Positions 1-10,400 of a DNA stretch of 64,000 nucleotides are shown one piece after another (positions within the stretch are counted from its first letter, which is position 1; every line of letters starts with the position of its first letter). The notes under the pieces were generated by a model that was given only the letters and a program-made list of their open reading frames with translations, was not told where the DNA came from and searched no databases. The stretch covers positions 506,248 to 570,247 of the forward strand of contig NZ_JBHSTP010000003.1 in assembly GCF_042660285.1 (NCBI RefSeq), read 5' to 3'. Both the position numbers and the translations under genes were made by a program. Source of the DNA: Luethyella okanaganae (lineage in GTDB: Bacteria > Actinomycetota > Actinomycetes > Actinomycetales > Microbacteriaceae).

Positions 1-143
1 TCGAGGTAGCCGACCGCATCCATATCCAGCGTCTCGGACGCCGCGTGGCCGTCGTCACTCCGAGGAGCCACACGCCGGCCGAGGCCGTCGCCATCATGAC
101 CGGGGCCGTCGTCGCCCCGTCGACGGAGGCGTCCGCACGATGA
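1..143 (+). CDS. Sugar ABC transporter ATP-binding protein, C-terminal end (partial)
   Basis: Only the last 46 codons are present; the 5' part lies left of the window. Frame 3 reads through to a TGA at 141-143 and includes VADRIHIQRLGRR, VVTPRSHT and EAVAIMTGA. These are the typical C-terminal residues of FrcA/RbsA-like carbohydrate ABC ATPases, which energise uptake of pentoses, hexoses or fructose. The stop overlaps the start of the nucleoside hydrolase (ATGA), so the two are translationally coupled. This places the downstream enzymes in a sugar import and catabolism operon. The identity rests on a short segment, but the motif is characteristic. Confidence 0.72.
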   Translation, partial: EVADRIHIQRLGRRVAVVTPRSHTPAEAVAIMTGAVVAPSTEASAR

Positions 144-1171
144 CGCTCGCGACCATCCTGCCGGTGCCGACCATCGCCGCACCCCGCAAGATCATCATCG
201 ACACCGATCCCGGCGTCGGCATCCCCGGAACCGACGCCGACGACCCGATCGCGCTGCTCCTGGCCATCGCAGACCCGCGAATCGAGTTGCTCGGTGTCAC
301 GACGGTCTTCGGCAACTGCCCGCCCGAGCTCGGTGCGCGCGGTGCGAAGGCGGTGCTGGAGGCGGTCGGGTGCGACGTGCCGGTCTCGGTGGGAATGGGC
401 ACCCGGCTGACCGGCGATCTGCCCGGACGGCTGCCCATGATGTACGCCGGTGAACGCGGCAGGCCCGGACGCATCGAGCTGCCGAGCCTCGGCGACTCGA
501 TCACCGGGATGCACGCGGCCGACTTCCTCATCGAGACGGTGCACGCGCACCCGGGGGAGGTCACGGTCGTCGCGATCGGCCCGCAGACCAACATCGCCCT
601 CGCCTTGTTGAAAGACCCGTCGATCCGGGACGAGATCGCGTCGATCGTGTTCATGGGCGGAGCCCTCGGAATCGATCCCCGGTATGGTCGTGGCAACGTG
701 ACCCCGGTCGCCGAGTGCAACATCTGGTACGACGCGCCCGCCGCCGACCTGGTCTTCCGGTCGGGCATCGACCTCACCATGGTGAGCCTCGACGTGACGA
801 ATCCCGCAAAGGGGGTCGTGCTGCCAGAGGAGACCATCCGCAGATTCGATCCGACCGCGGCGGGGGCAGAGGGGATACTGTCGGCGATCTGCGAGACCTA
901 CCTCGACGCGCCGATGTTCGAATGGGCGCATGGCTGCGTGCTCTACGATCCGCTCGCCATGGCTGTCGCGGTCGACCCGGCTCTCGGCCGCTTCGAGACG
1001 ATGAGCGTCGGCGTCGAGACCGGCGGCACCTACAGCATGGGCCAGACCGTCACCGTGCGTGACGCGGAGCCGAACCTACGTGCTCTCGTCGACGTCGACG
1101 GCCGGGCCGTGGTCGGCGACATCGTGCGCACCATCCTGCCTCACCTCGCCATCGAAGAAGGAGCCTCATGA
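140..1171 (+). CDS. Inosine/uridine-preferring nucleoside hydrolase family protein
   Basis: 343 aa. This family hydrolyses the N-glycosidic bond of nucleosides to free base and ribose, in the cytoplasm, with a Ca2+ ion held by N-terminal aspartates. The N-terminal motif is visible as IIIDTDPG followed by TDADDPIALLL (residues about 18-44), an extended version of the usual DTDPGxDD motif. VVAIGPQTNIALAL and FMGGAL are the other conserved family blocks. The ATG overlaps the stop of the transporter ATPase gene and the stop overlaps the next start, so it sits inside a coupled operon. The substrate cannot be read from sequence. The context with a ketose epimerase and GH32 enzyme suggests an unusual, perhaps ketose-bearing, nucleoside or glycoside. 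Confidence 0.9.
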   Translation: MTLATILPVPTIAAPRKIIIDTDPGVGIPGTDADDPIALLLAIADPRIELLGVTTVFGNCPPELGARGAKAVLEAVGCDVPVSVGMGTRLTGDLPGRLPMMYAGERGRPGRIELPSLGDSITGMHAADFLIETVHAHPGEVTVVAIGPQTNIALALLKDPSIRDEIASIVFMGGALGIDPRYGRGNVTPVAECNIWYDAPAADLVFRSGIDLTMVSLDVTNPAKGVVLPEETIRRFDPTAAGAEGILSAICETYLDAPMFEWAHGCVLYDPLAMAVAVDPALGRFETMSVGVETGGTYSMGQTVTVRDAEPNLRALVDVDGRAVVGDIVRTILPHLAIEEGAS

Positions 1172-2055
1172 CGACCTCCGCCCCCCGTAACCCGCTCGGC
1201 GTGCACGCTCTCGTCTGGGCCGGCAACACGTCTCACGCCGAGGTCGAGCGCGCTGTCGAGCGCACGGTCGCGCACGGCTTCGATCTGCTCGAGTTGTCTC
1301 TGCACGACCTCGACGGCTTGGACATCGCCCACGCCCGCGCCCGGCTCGACCAGGCGGGCATCGAGGTGGTCTGCTCCAGGGGCCTGGCCTTCTCGGCCGA
1401 TGTGTCGAGTGAGGACCTCGCCGTGGTCGCGCGTGGCGCGGAGCTGCTGCACCGCTCGCTCGTGGCGACGTCGCAGCTCGGCGGCGGCGTGTTCACGGGC
1501 GCCTTGTATTCTGCGCTCGGCAAATACGGCCACCCGCTGTCCGCTGCGGGGCGCGCGAACGCGGTCGGCGTCATCCGGGAGCTGGCGAAGGAGGCGAGAG
1601 GGCTCGGCGTCACGCTCGGTCTCGAGATCTGCAATCGCTATGAGACGAATGTCGTCAACACCGCGCGCGAGGCTCTCATGCTCGCCGACGACATCGGTGA
1701 GGACAACGTGATGATCCACCTCGACACCTACCACATGAACATCGAGGAGGACGATTTCGTGCGCCCGGTGCTCGACGTCGGCGACCGCCTCGGGTACGTT
1801 CACATCGGTGAGAACCATCGCGGATACCTCGGCCAGGGGCACCTCGACCTCACGGGGTTCTTCCACGCCCTCGGCACCGTCGGCTACGCCGGACCGGTCA
1901 CCTTCGAATCGTTCTCGTCGACGGTCGTCGCCGCAGGCCTCTCCCAAGACCTCGCCATCTGGCGTGACCTCTGGAACGACGGCGACGATCTCGCCGCGCA
2001 TGCTCACGCCTTCATGGCCAATCACCTCGCTGTGAACGCTTCGGCGCATGTCTGA
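1168..2055 (+). CDS. Sugar phosphate isomerase/epimerase, D-psicose/D-tagatose 3-epimerase-like
   Basis: 295 aa TIM-barrel protein. Ketose 3-epimerases interconvert D-fructose/D-psicose or D-tagatose/D-sorbose using one divalent metal. All four expected ligands are in the classic contexts and spacing: E153 (GLEICNRYET), D186 (HLDTYHMNIEE), H212 (VHIGENHRG) and E247 (TFESFSS). H212 is followed by the substrate-binding ENHRG segment. Length matches the family (about 290 aa). The ATG overlaps the stop of the nucleoside hydrolase by ATGA, and the kinase start lies inside its last codons. Epimerase activity is a strong family inference; which ketose is used is not visible. Confidence 0.87.
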   Translation: MTTSAPRNPLGVHALVWAGNTSHAEVERAVERTVAHGFDLLELSLHDLDGLDIAHARARLDQAGIEVVCSRGLAFSADVSSEDLAVVARGAELLHRSLVATSQLGGGVFTGALYSALGKYGHPLSAAGRANAVGVIRELAKEARGLGVTLGLEICNRYETNVVNTAREALMLADDIGEDNVMIHLDTYHMNIEEDDFVRPVLDVGDRLGYVHIGENHRGYLGQGHLDLTGFFHALGTVGYAGPVTFESFSSTVVAAGLSQDLAIWRDLWNDGDDLAAHAHAFMANHLAVNASAHV

Positions 2056-2707
2056 TGGACTCCGCGCGCGGCTGACCGCTCTGCTGGAGCCGGGCGAGCG
2101 CGTCATTCTGGGGATCACCGGATGCCCGGGCTCTGGCAAGTCGACGCTCGCGGAGTGGGTGTTGCGACAGGCCGGCGCCCAGACGCAGGTTGCATGGGTG
2201 CCGATGGATGGCTACCACCTCGCAGACAGCGAGCTCGACAGACTCGGGCTGCGCGGCAGCAAAGGCGCCATCGACACCTTCGATGCCTACGGCTATCTCG
2301 CGACGCTCCGACGTATTCGTTCGGAACGCGCGAACATCGTCTACGCGCCCGAGTTCGACCGCGAGATCGAGCAGCCCATCGCCGGGGGGATGGCCGTGAC
2401 GCCGGCGGATCGGCTCATCGTGACGGAGGGCAACTACCTGCTCGACGCGTCGCCGCCGTGGCCGGATGTGCGCGCAGAGCTCGACGAGGTCTGGTATTGC
2501 GAGGTGTCCGACGAACTGCGACGCGAGCGCCTCGTCGCCCGGCACGTGCGATTCGGCAAGACGCCCGATCAGGCGCGCCGCTGGGTCGACGAGGTGGACG
2601 AGGCCAACGCCGGCCGGATCGTCGCCAGCCGCGACAGGGCCGACCTCATCGTCCCGACCGACACCTTCGACCTGCTGCCATCCGACCCCTGGAGACCCGG
2701 TTCATGA
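2048..2707 (+). CDS. P-loop nucleoside/nucleotide or sugar kinase
   Basis: 219 aa. The Walker A motif GCPGSGKST lies near residues 25-33, followed by a WVPMDGYHLAD segment and an LIVTEGNYLLD segment. These are typical of the uridine kinase/phosphoribulokinase-like and fructose-transport kinase (YggC/FrcK-like) family. The EVWYCEVSDELRRERLVARHV stretch is the lid region. It overlaps the upstream epimerase by 8 nt and the downstream GH32 gene by an ATGA. In this operon it most plausibly phosphorylates the imported or released sugar. The family assignment is secure; the substrate is inferred only. Confidence 0.85.
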   Translation: MSDGLRARLTALLEPGERVILGITGCPGSGKSTLAEWVLRQAGAQTQVAWVPMDGYHLADSELDRLGLRGSKGAIDTFDAYGYLATLRRIRSERANIVYAPEFDREIEQPIAGGMAVTPADRLIVTEGNYLLDASPPWPDVRAELDEVWYCEVSDELRRERLVARHVRFGKTPDQARRWVDEVDEANAGRIVASRDRADLIVPTDTFDLLPSDPWRPGS

Positions 2708-4164
2708 CCATCTTCCGACGCCCAGCCAACGCCGCCGCGGGCGACGCCATTCCGTTCGAGCACGACGGAGAGGTCCACCTCTTCTATCTCTCCTCGCCGG
2801 CAGGCACTCTCGACTACCCCGAACGAGTCCGCACCACGTGGCAACACGCGCGCTCGCGTGACCTGCTTCGATGGGAAGAGCTTCCCCCTGCCGTCGAGCC
2901 GGGAGAGGTCGACGCCTATGACGGCGGCGGCATCTGGACCGGCTCTGTCGTGGAGCATGACGGCACGTTCTACCTGTTCTACACGGGGCACCACGTCGCT
3001 GCCGCGAACCCGCAGACGATCTGCCTGGCCACCAGCACCGATCTGGTGACGTTCCAGAAGCACCCGGCCAACCCGCTCGTGCTGCCGGTCGAGGGCTGCG
3101 AGCCCGTCGACTGGCGTGACCCCTACGTCTTCTTCAACGAAGACGAGCGGGTCTGGTGGATGCTGATCGCCGCCCGCCGCTCGGACGGACCGCACTGGTC
3201 CAGAGGCTGCATCATGCTCGCGACCTCGCCCGACCTCCTCGCTTGGACGGTGGAGCCGGAGCCGCTCTATGCACCCGGTACGACGTACTGCCCGGAGTGC
3301 CCAGAGCTCTGGCGGGATGACGCCGACCGGTGGCACCTCGTCTACTCCCGCTTCTCGGAGGAGGCAGGCACGGTCTCGCGCGTCGCCGAGAGTCCCCGCG
3401 GGCCGTTTCGCGAGCCGTCCCGGCCCGAGCTCGGTGGCCGGCGCTGGTATGCGTCAAAGTCGGCGCGTAATCCGACGGGGGACGGCCGCGTCTTCTTCGG
3501 GTGGATCCACGACCGGGTCACTGACTCCCGTGGACCTCGCTGGCTGTGGGGAGGGGACTTCGCCACGCCTCGCATCGTCACCGCGTCCCGAGAGGGCTCT
3601 CTCGACGTGCGGCCGGTGACGGTCGAGGTCGGGCCCGCCCTGTTCGCGACGGGACGGCTCGAGGGGATCGGTGGCAGCGCGGCGGCCGTCGTCGCGTCGC
3701 TCCTGCCTGCTCGGTCGCGCTTGCGACTGCGTTTCGGCGCCTCGGCTGGAACGTCTGCGGTCGGGGTGTCTTTGCTCACCGACGGGCGTGGTGCCGGGTG
3801 GCGTGTGGATATCATGCTCGCCACGGGGGAGGTGCGATTGCGTCGCGAGCCGACCCCGCTCGACGACTTCTGGGCCGACCTCACCGGCCGTGCGGCCGAG
3901 TACCGTGAGGTCGATGGCGAGTTCGTTGCGCGCGGGCGCCTGCGCGCCCCCACCTCCGGGTCGCACCTCGAGCTTCTGCTGGACGGCGACCTTTTCGAGG
4001 CGTACCTCGGTGGGGAGGTGGCGTTGACGCATCGGCTCGATGCGGGAGCGAGTTACGCCGCCACCGTGTTCGTCGTGGACGGCGTTGCAGACTACACGGC
4101 GGAGATCGCCGGGCTCGACACGCCCGATCCGCTATATGCAGTTCGAGGCATCCAATCGACGTAG
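2704..4164 (+). CDS. Glycoside hydrolase family 32-like beta-fructosidase
   Basis: 486 aa when started at the ATG at 2704, which overlaps the kinase stop; a longer upstream reading exists but only shadows the kinase gene. The N-terminal five-bladed propeller shows the GH32 signatures. The likely nucleophile is D14 (AAGDAIPFEHDGEVHLFYL), the stabiliser is in WRDPYVF near residue 140, and the acid/base is in the ECPELW block near residue 199. The C-terminal 150 residues look like the usual beta-sandwich. No signal peptide is present, so it acts on an imported fructoside or ketoside in the cytoplasm. The family also includes enzymes annotated as GH43-like. Confidence 0.85.
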   Translation: MTIFRRPANAAAGDAIPFEHDGEVHLFYLSSPAGTLDYPERVRTTWQHARSRDLLRWEELPPAVEPGEVDAYDGGGIWTGSVVEHDGTFYLFYTGHHVAAANPQTICLATSTDLVTFQKHPANPLVLPVEGCEPVDWRDPYVFFNEDERVWWMLIAARRSDGPHWSRGCIMLATSPDLLAWTVEPEPLYAPGTTYCPECPELWRDDADRWHLVYSRFSEEAGTVSRVAESPRGPFREPSRPELGGRRWYASKSARNPTGDGRVFFGWIHDRVTDSRGPRWLWGGDFATPRIVTASREGSLDVRPVTVEVGPALFATGRLEGIGGSAAAVVASLLPARSRLRLRFGASAGTSAVGVSLLTDGRGAGWRVDIMLATGEVRLRREPTPLDDFWADLTGRAAEYREVDGEFVARGRLRAPTSGSHLELLLDGDLFEAYLGGEVALTHRLDAGASYAATVFVVDGVADYTAEIAGLDTPDPLYAVRGIQST

Positions 4165-4256
4165 AAGAATTCGTCGGCGTGAGCCGTCGATCGACGCGGA
4201 GAGGAAGAGGCCCCGGACTGGGGGCAGAAGGTTCCTTTCCATCATCTCGTCTTCCA

Positions 4257-4286
4257 TTGACGCGCGAGATGCGCGCGGCGTACTGT
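4257..4286 (+). promoter_or_regulatory. Candidate sigma70-type promoter upstream of the giant gene
   Basis: TTGACG at 4257-4262 and TACTGT at 4281-4286 are separated by 18 nt and lie about 160 nt before the giant gene. The spacer is the GC-rich partial palindrome CGCGAGATGCGCGC. It is the best promoter-like pair seen in the 280-nt gap after the GH32 gene. Confidence 0.4.
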
Positions 4287-4337
4287 TTCGCCTGGGTCTT
4301 TCAGGATCTTCCGTTCCCGCGGAACTGAGGAAGACTC

Positions 4338-4448
4338 GTGAACACCATGCGCGTGTCGGTCTTGAGGTGGCGCGCGAGTTCGGACGGCCTCTGGTCGACC
4401 GGCACTGCCAGGCTGGGTAACACCGGATTCCGGAGCTGCATCGCATGA
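4338..4448 (+). CDS. Possible 36-codon leader ORF coupled to the giant gene
   Basis: A GTG at 4338 has a good Shine-Dalgarno sequence (GAGGAAG, about 4 nt upstream). The frame runs 36 codons to a TGA at 4446-4448 that overlaps the giant gene's ATG as ATGA. The peptide begins MNTMRVSVLRWRASSDG and resembles nothing I recognise. The giant gene also has its own GGAG 9 nt before its ATG, so coupling is optional. It may be a leader that sets translation of a very costly mRNA, or chance. Confidence 0.3.
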   Translation: MNTMRVSVLRWRASSDGLWSTGTARLGNTGFRSCIA

Positions 4449-7400
4449 GACCGACGAAGCACAGTGGAACGCCGTGGCGCGCGCTGACCGCCGCGATCGC
4501 CGTGTGCACCGTGATAAGCCTCAGCCTGCAGAGCACTGGTCCGGCTATCGCGACACCGATGCTCGTCGCCGGGGCGCGCGAGACCACTCTTCCGGTGACT
4601 CTGACGCCGTCTGAGCTTCTCGATCTGTTGCATCAGGGCGAGCATCAGGATGCGCCGGAGGTCGGACCTGCTTCGGGCAGCGGCGTGATCACCGACGGTG
4701 ATCTGCAGGCCATCGCCGGGAGCGCAGCCGCGCAGTGGCCCGGATATGACGTCGGCTGGGCCGGGCTCTTCCTGGAGGATCTTCCCGGGGCAGGCCTCGC
4801 CATCGCCTACGGCGGCAGCATCGCCGTCGACCCCGACGCGGCCGGCTGGGGCTGGTCGCTCGCGGGCGGCTCGATGGACCTCGTCACGGTGCTCGCCCAC
4901 GAGTACGGCCATGTCGCCGGTTTCGCCGACCTCGAAGGCGGCGACGACCTCATGTCGCGAGTCCTCGGTCCGGGGGAGCAGCGTTTCAACACTCCCGACC
5001 GCATGTATCCCGCGCCGCCTCCCGCTTCGGACCCGACCCTCCAATCATCGCCCGGCTCGACATCCGTCACCGACCAGGCATCCGCATCGGAGCCCGTCGT
5101 AGACACTGCGGCTCCTGCCGCGGCGACAGGCGAACCGGCTTCGACTCCTGCGACATCCAACGGCGATGCTCCGGCGGCCCCCGCCTCCATCGCCCCGAGC
5201 GGCGGCGATGCTTCCACCGTGTTGCCTGGGTCGTCCGAGGCATCCGTCTGGGTTCTCGCGATGGGCGGCACCTCGGCCGCGCTCGTCTTCAACGCCGACG
5301 GCACGGCGACCTTCGGAGCCGAGACCCGAGCGCTCGACGGGCTCACCGAGATCCGGGTGCAGGGCTCCGACGGCGACGACGTCTTCACCCTCGACCGCAG
5401 TGCGGCCGACCCGGCGGTCACCGTCGCCTTCGACGGCGCGGCCGGCTTCGACACGCTCGTCACGGTCGGCGACGGGGCGATGCTCTCGCTTCCGGTCGAC
5501 GCCCACTCCGGGGTCCTCCACCTCGGCGCGACGACGGTCGTCTACTCGAACATCGAGCCGATCACCAACACGGGCAGCGCGACCGACATCGTCTTCACCC
5601 TGAGCGGCAGCGACGATGCAGCCACGCTCACCGTCGTCGGCTCCGGGCTGCAGCTGAGCGGCGCCACTTTCGAGACGACCGTCTTCTCGGCACCCACGGT
5701 GTCGCTCACGATCAACGGCGGCGACGGTGCGGACACGATCACGATCGTCGGATCCCTCGACCTCGTCGGGGCGAAGCTCGTGATCAACGTCGAGCGGATC
5801 GTCGTCGGGCCGGGTACGGCGATCTCGGCCAAGGAGATCCTGCTGAACGCGGAGCAGTCGACGACCGGCGGCCCCGCGCTCGACCCCGCCTGCCTGCTGC
5901 TGCCCGCCACGCACTGCGCCGACGTCTCGATCACGGTCGACGGCGCCACGCTCGTCGCCGAGAAGATCACCCTGAACGCGGTAGCGAGCGTGGTGCCCGA
6001 CGCGGGTCATGCCACCGCCTATGCCGTCATCGTCGACTCGAACGCGACCGTCGAGGTCACGGGCGCGTCCGTCGTGAACGCGACCGCCGGCGATGTGGTG
6101 CTGGCGGCGAGCTCGACGGTCGGACCGGTCACCCTGAACAAGAAGTACGGCGACGCGGCGATCGTCTTCTCCGACGCATCCGTCACCGTCGGCGGCTCAT
6201 CGGTGATCACGGCGAGCGGCAAGACGAGCCTCTCGTCGACCTCGACGGTCACCGTCGGCGCGACGCCAGGGTCGGACGCCACGAAGGACGAGGGCAGCGC
6301 GGGCTCAGACGGCAACGCGAGCTTCGACGCCGCGGTCGCCGTCGTCACCGTCACCGCCGCTGCGCTCAGCAAGGTCACGAACACGGCGCACCTCGCGATC
6401 GGGGGAGTGCTCGAGGTGCTCGCCGCGAACCACGCGACCCTCGACGGCGTCGCCGATGCGAAGGATGCCACGGGCGGCGCCGGCATCGCGATCGTGCACC
6501 TGAACCAGAGCACCGAGGCCGCGATCGACTCGACGAGCACGACGCCGACGTCGGCCGCCTCGCTCATCGTGCTCGCCGAGCAGGAGTCCTCGCTCACCGC
6601 ATCGTCGAACGCGGGCAAGGGCGGCGCGCAGAACACCGACAAGGACGTGAACGACCCGGATCGCGCGAGCGGCCAGTCGTCCACCTCGGACGGGAGCATC
6701 GGCGTGGCTGGCGCCCTGTCGGTGTCGGTCCTCGACGCGAACACGAGGGCGCACATCAGCGGCGCGAAGGTGAACACGACGGGCGCGCAGAGCGTCACGG
6801 CGACCGCGAGGAACACCGTGACCACGACCGCGGATGCCGGCACGACCGACGGCGGCGGCGGAACCTCAGGGTTCGGCCTTGCGATCGGTGTCGCGGTCAA
6901 CGTCGTCAATCTCCTCACCGAGGCGTTCGTCGGGGCCGGGTCGGCGCTTCAGGCCGCGAGCCTCACCGTCGAGGCCCAGGGGCCTTCCACGGGTGATTCG
7001 AGCTTCACCGCCACCGCGATCTCGGGCAAGAAGAGCGGCGGCAGCGTCTCCATCGCCGGTTCGCTCGCCGTCAACCTGATCACCGCGCTCACCGTGGCGG
7101 AGCTTCGGGGCGCGGGCAACTCCGTCAACGATGCGGATGTGACGCTGAAGGCCAAGGCCAGCCACGCGAACAACGCGAAGGCCACCTCGAAGCAGGACGG
7201 CGGGTCGGTCGGGGTCGGGGCATCCGTTGCCCTCTCGATCATCAACGTCGGTGTGCAGGCCGGACTCGCGGCGGCATCAGCCGTCACCGGCGTGAAGGCT
7301 CTCACCCTCGAGGCGCTCGGCGCCGATGAGACGAAGACGGAGACCGAGGGCGGCGCTGGCGGCGGTTCCTCCGCCTCGCTCACCGGCGTCGCGAGCATCG

Positions 7401-10400
7401 CGATCTCGAACGTGCGCACGGCGGCCTCGATTCTCGGCGGATCGGCGCTGGCCACGAGCGGGGCCATCACCGCGAAGGCCGACCAGACCGCGAAGGCGAC
7501 GACGAGCGCGAAGGGCGCCGCGACCGCCGGCAGCGGCGCGAGCCTCGCCGCGACGATCTCGTTCGCGCTCACCTCGGCCGACCACGTGGTCGACTCCTCC
7601 ATCTTCCGCGACGTCGACGCGGGCGGCGCGGTGAGTCTGGCGGCGGACAGCGTCTCGACCACCGCGACGAGCGCGACCGCGAGCGCAGCGGCTGCCCCCG
7701 ACGAGGGCTCCGACGGCACCGGCAAGAACGCGAACCAGAAGTCCGACGCGAAGCTCGGAAACGCGACGAGCCGTTCCTCCGGCGGCGGGAACTCCAGCAC
7801 GCCGGCCGCCCAGAACGAGGACGGGACCGCGGTGACGGTCGCTGCGGCCATCGCCTTCAACCTCGTCGACTCCACCACGACCGCGACACTCGCACCGGGG
7901 GCGGCCCTGACCGTGGCCGGACCGGTCTCGTTCATCACGCGGAACAACACGGATGCCTCGGCCACCGCCGACGGCACCTCGACGGGCGCAACCTCGGTCG
8001 GCATCGGCGCCGGCCTTGCCGTCAACCGGGTGACCCTGCTGAACGAGTCGAGCCTCGGCGTCGGCTCCGCGCTGACCGCGAGCGGCCTCACCCTGAGCGC
8101 GACCGTGAAGCCCGTGGCATCCGACGCCGTCCATTCCTTCGAGGCGACGGCGAAGGCCGGTGCGACCGATGGGAGCGGAACGCTCGGCATCGCCGGCGCC
8201 TTCGCCCTCAACCTCGTGAACGCGACCACGCTCGGCGTGATCCACGGCAGCCGGCTGCCCGGCCCCTCGCCCGACCCGGTGCCCGGAGTCGCCGTCGCCG
8301 GCGGCGCGGTGACCTTCGCGGCGGCATCCAAGATCATCGACAAGGCCTCGGGCAAGGCGAGCCAGAGCGGCACCGGCACGGCCGGCATCGGCGCGGCCTT
8401 CGCCCTGAACCTCGTGACGCACACGGTCTACGCGGGCATCGACCAGGTGCTCGATCCGACCCGGGGCCCTCCGCTCACCGGCGCCGGCGCACTCACCATC
8501 ACCGCCACCGAGGAGCTGACGCTCACCACGGAAGCGGAAGCCGGCGGTTCATCGGGCAGCGTCACCATCGTCCCGGCCATCGCGATCACCCTGGCCACCG
8601 TCCGCACCAGCGCATCGCTGGGCGGCAGCAGCACCGCACTCTCCGCCTCGAGCGTCTCCGCCCAGGCCACCCAGAGTGTGAAGGCCGGCACCACCGCCAA
8701 GGGTTCGACCCAGGCGGGCTCGACCGCCGGCATCGGCGTCTCGCTCGCGCTCGCCATCCTCGACACCGTCGTCGTGGACTCCGGCAGTGCTCGCAGCGTC
8801 ACCGCCACCGGCGCCGTCTCGTTCCGAACGCAGCAGAGCGTCGATGTCGCCACCCTCGCCGAGGCATCCACGAAGGGCGCCTCACCCTCGGAGGGTTCCG
8901 GCGGCGGTGGCAAGGACGTCAACCAGAAGGCCGACGCCAACCTCGGCAAGGCGAACCAGTCGCGCAACACCAACGGCGGCCAGACGTCGACGAGCTCCAC
9001 GCCGAAGGCCGCGTCGAACGAAGACAGCGGCAACTCGCTCTCGATCGCCGGCGCAATCGCCATCAACGTTGTCGTCTCGACCTCGCGGGCCTGGTTCGGC
9101 AACGGGGCGTTCATCTCCTCGGGCGGCGTGGTCATGCTGAAGTCGCTCGCGAACACGGATGTCTCGGCCGGCGCCAAGGGCGACTCCGCCACCGAAGGCT
9201 CGGTGGGCATCGGGGCCGGCGTGGCCATCAACGACGTCGATATCGTGAACCAGGCGCTCTCCGGCACGGCGACCATCACCGGCACAGGGCTCGTGCTCAC
9301 GGCAGGGCTCGCCGGAGGCGACGCCGACGACGTCATCAGGCGCTGGACCGGCACCGAGTGGAAGATCGTCGAAGAGGGCAAGGAACTTCCCGGCCCGTCG
9401 AAGGACGACCTCGCCTACGTCACGACGAACGACGGTACCGACGGCAACGACGGCATCTACAGGTTCAACGGCTCCGACTGGACGATGGACACCGATACCA
9501 CCGTCGCGAGCGGCGCGGCACTGCCCGGCTCGCCCGCGAACGGCGACTACTTCCTCCTCACCACCGCCCGCGACGGCAAGCCCGCGAGGAGCGTGTGGAA
9601 GTACGACGGCGCCGTCTGGGAGTGGATCACCGCCGACGTCTACGCTCAGAAGGAAGAGCTGCCGAAGGACGACGTCGAAGAGGATGCCTGGTTCCGGCTC
9701 ACGGAGCAGGACGGCTCGAAGGCGCCCGGCTTCTACCAGCGCGACGACCAGCACCAATGGATCCTGCAGGCCGGCGTGACCGTCACCGACGGCGACCACT
9801 TCCCCGCGAGCCCCGCGGCCGACCAGCTCTTCCGCCTCTGGGAGCACGAGGTCACCGCGACGGCACGGGCGGGCGCGAGCAAGTCGACGAGCGTCGGCGT
9901 CGCGGGCGCCCTGGCCATCAATATCCTCGGCAACACGACCGAGGCGCTCCTGCAGCCCGGAGCCTCCGCCACGCTCACGAGCGGCGCGGTCGCCATCTCG
10001 GCGCAGAGCAACGAGCGGGACCTCGCGAAGGCCACAGGCAAGGCCGAGGTCGGGTCGGCGACCGGCGTCGGGGCATCCGTCGCCCTGCAGGTCATCGACG
10101 GCAGCGTGGTGCGGGCCGAGGTCGAGAGCGGCGCGGCGCTCACCGGCGGCTTCTCGCTCACGGTCGACGCCTTCGGGTTCCGCGAACTCATCACCGCTGC
10201 AGAGGGCGGCACCGCTGGCGGCACGGCCGTCACGCCGGTCGTGTCCCTCGTCGTGAGCGTCGACGATCATGTCACCGCCCGGATCGGCACCGGCACCGCC
10301 TACCTCGGCACCGGTGCGGTATCTGTGCAGGCCATCCACCTCACCCGCATCGCGACCGAGGGCAACGCGGAGGCGGCAGGCAAGGACACCGCCGTCGGCA

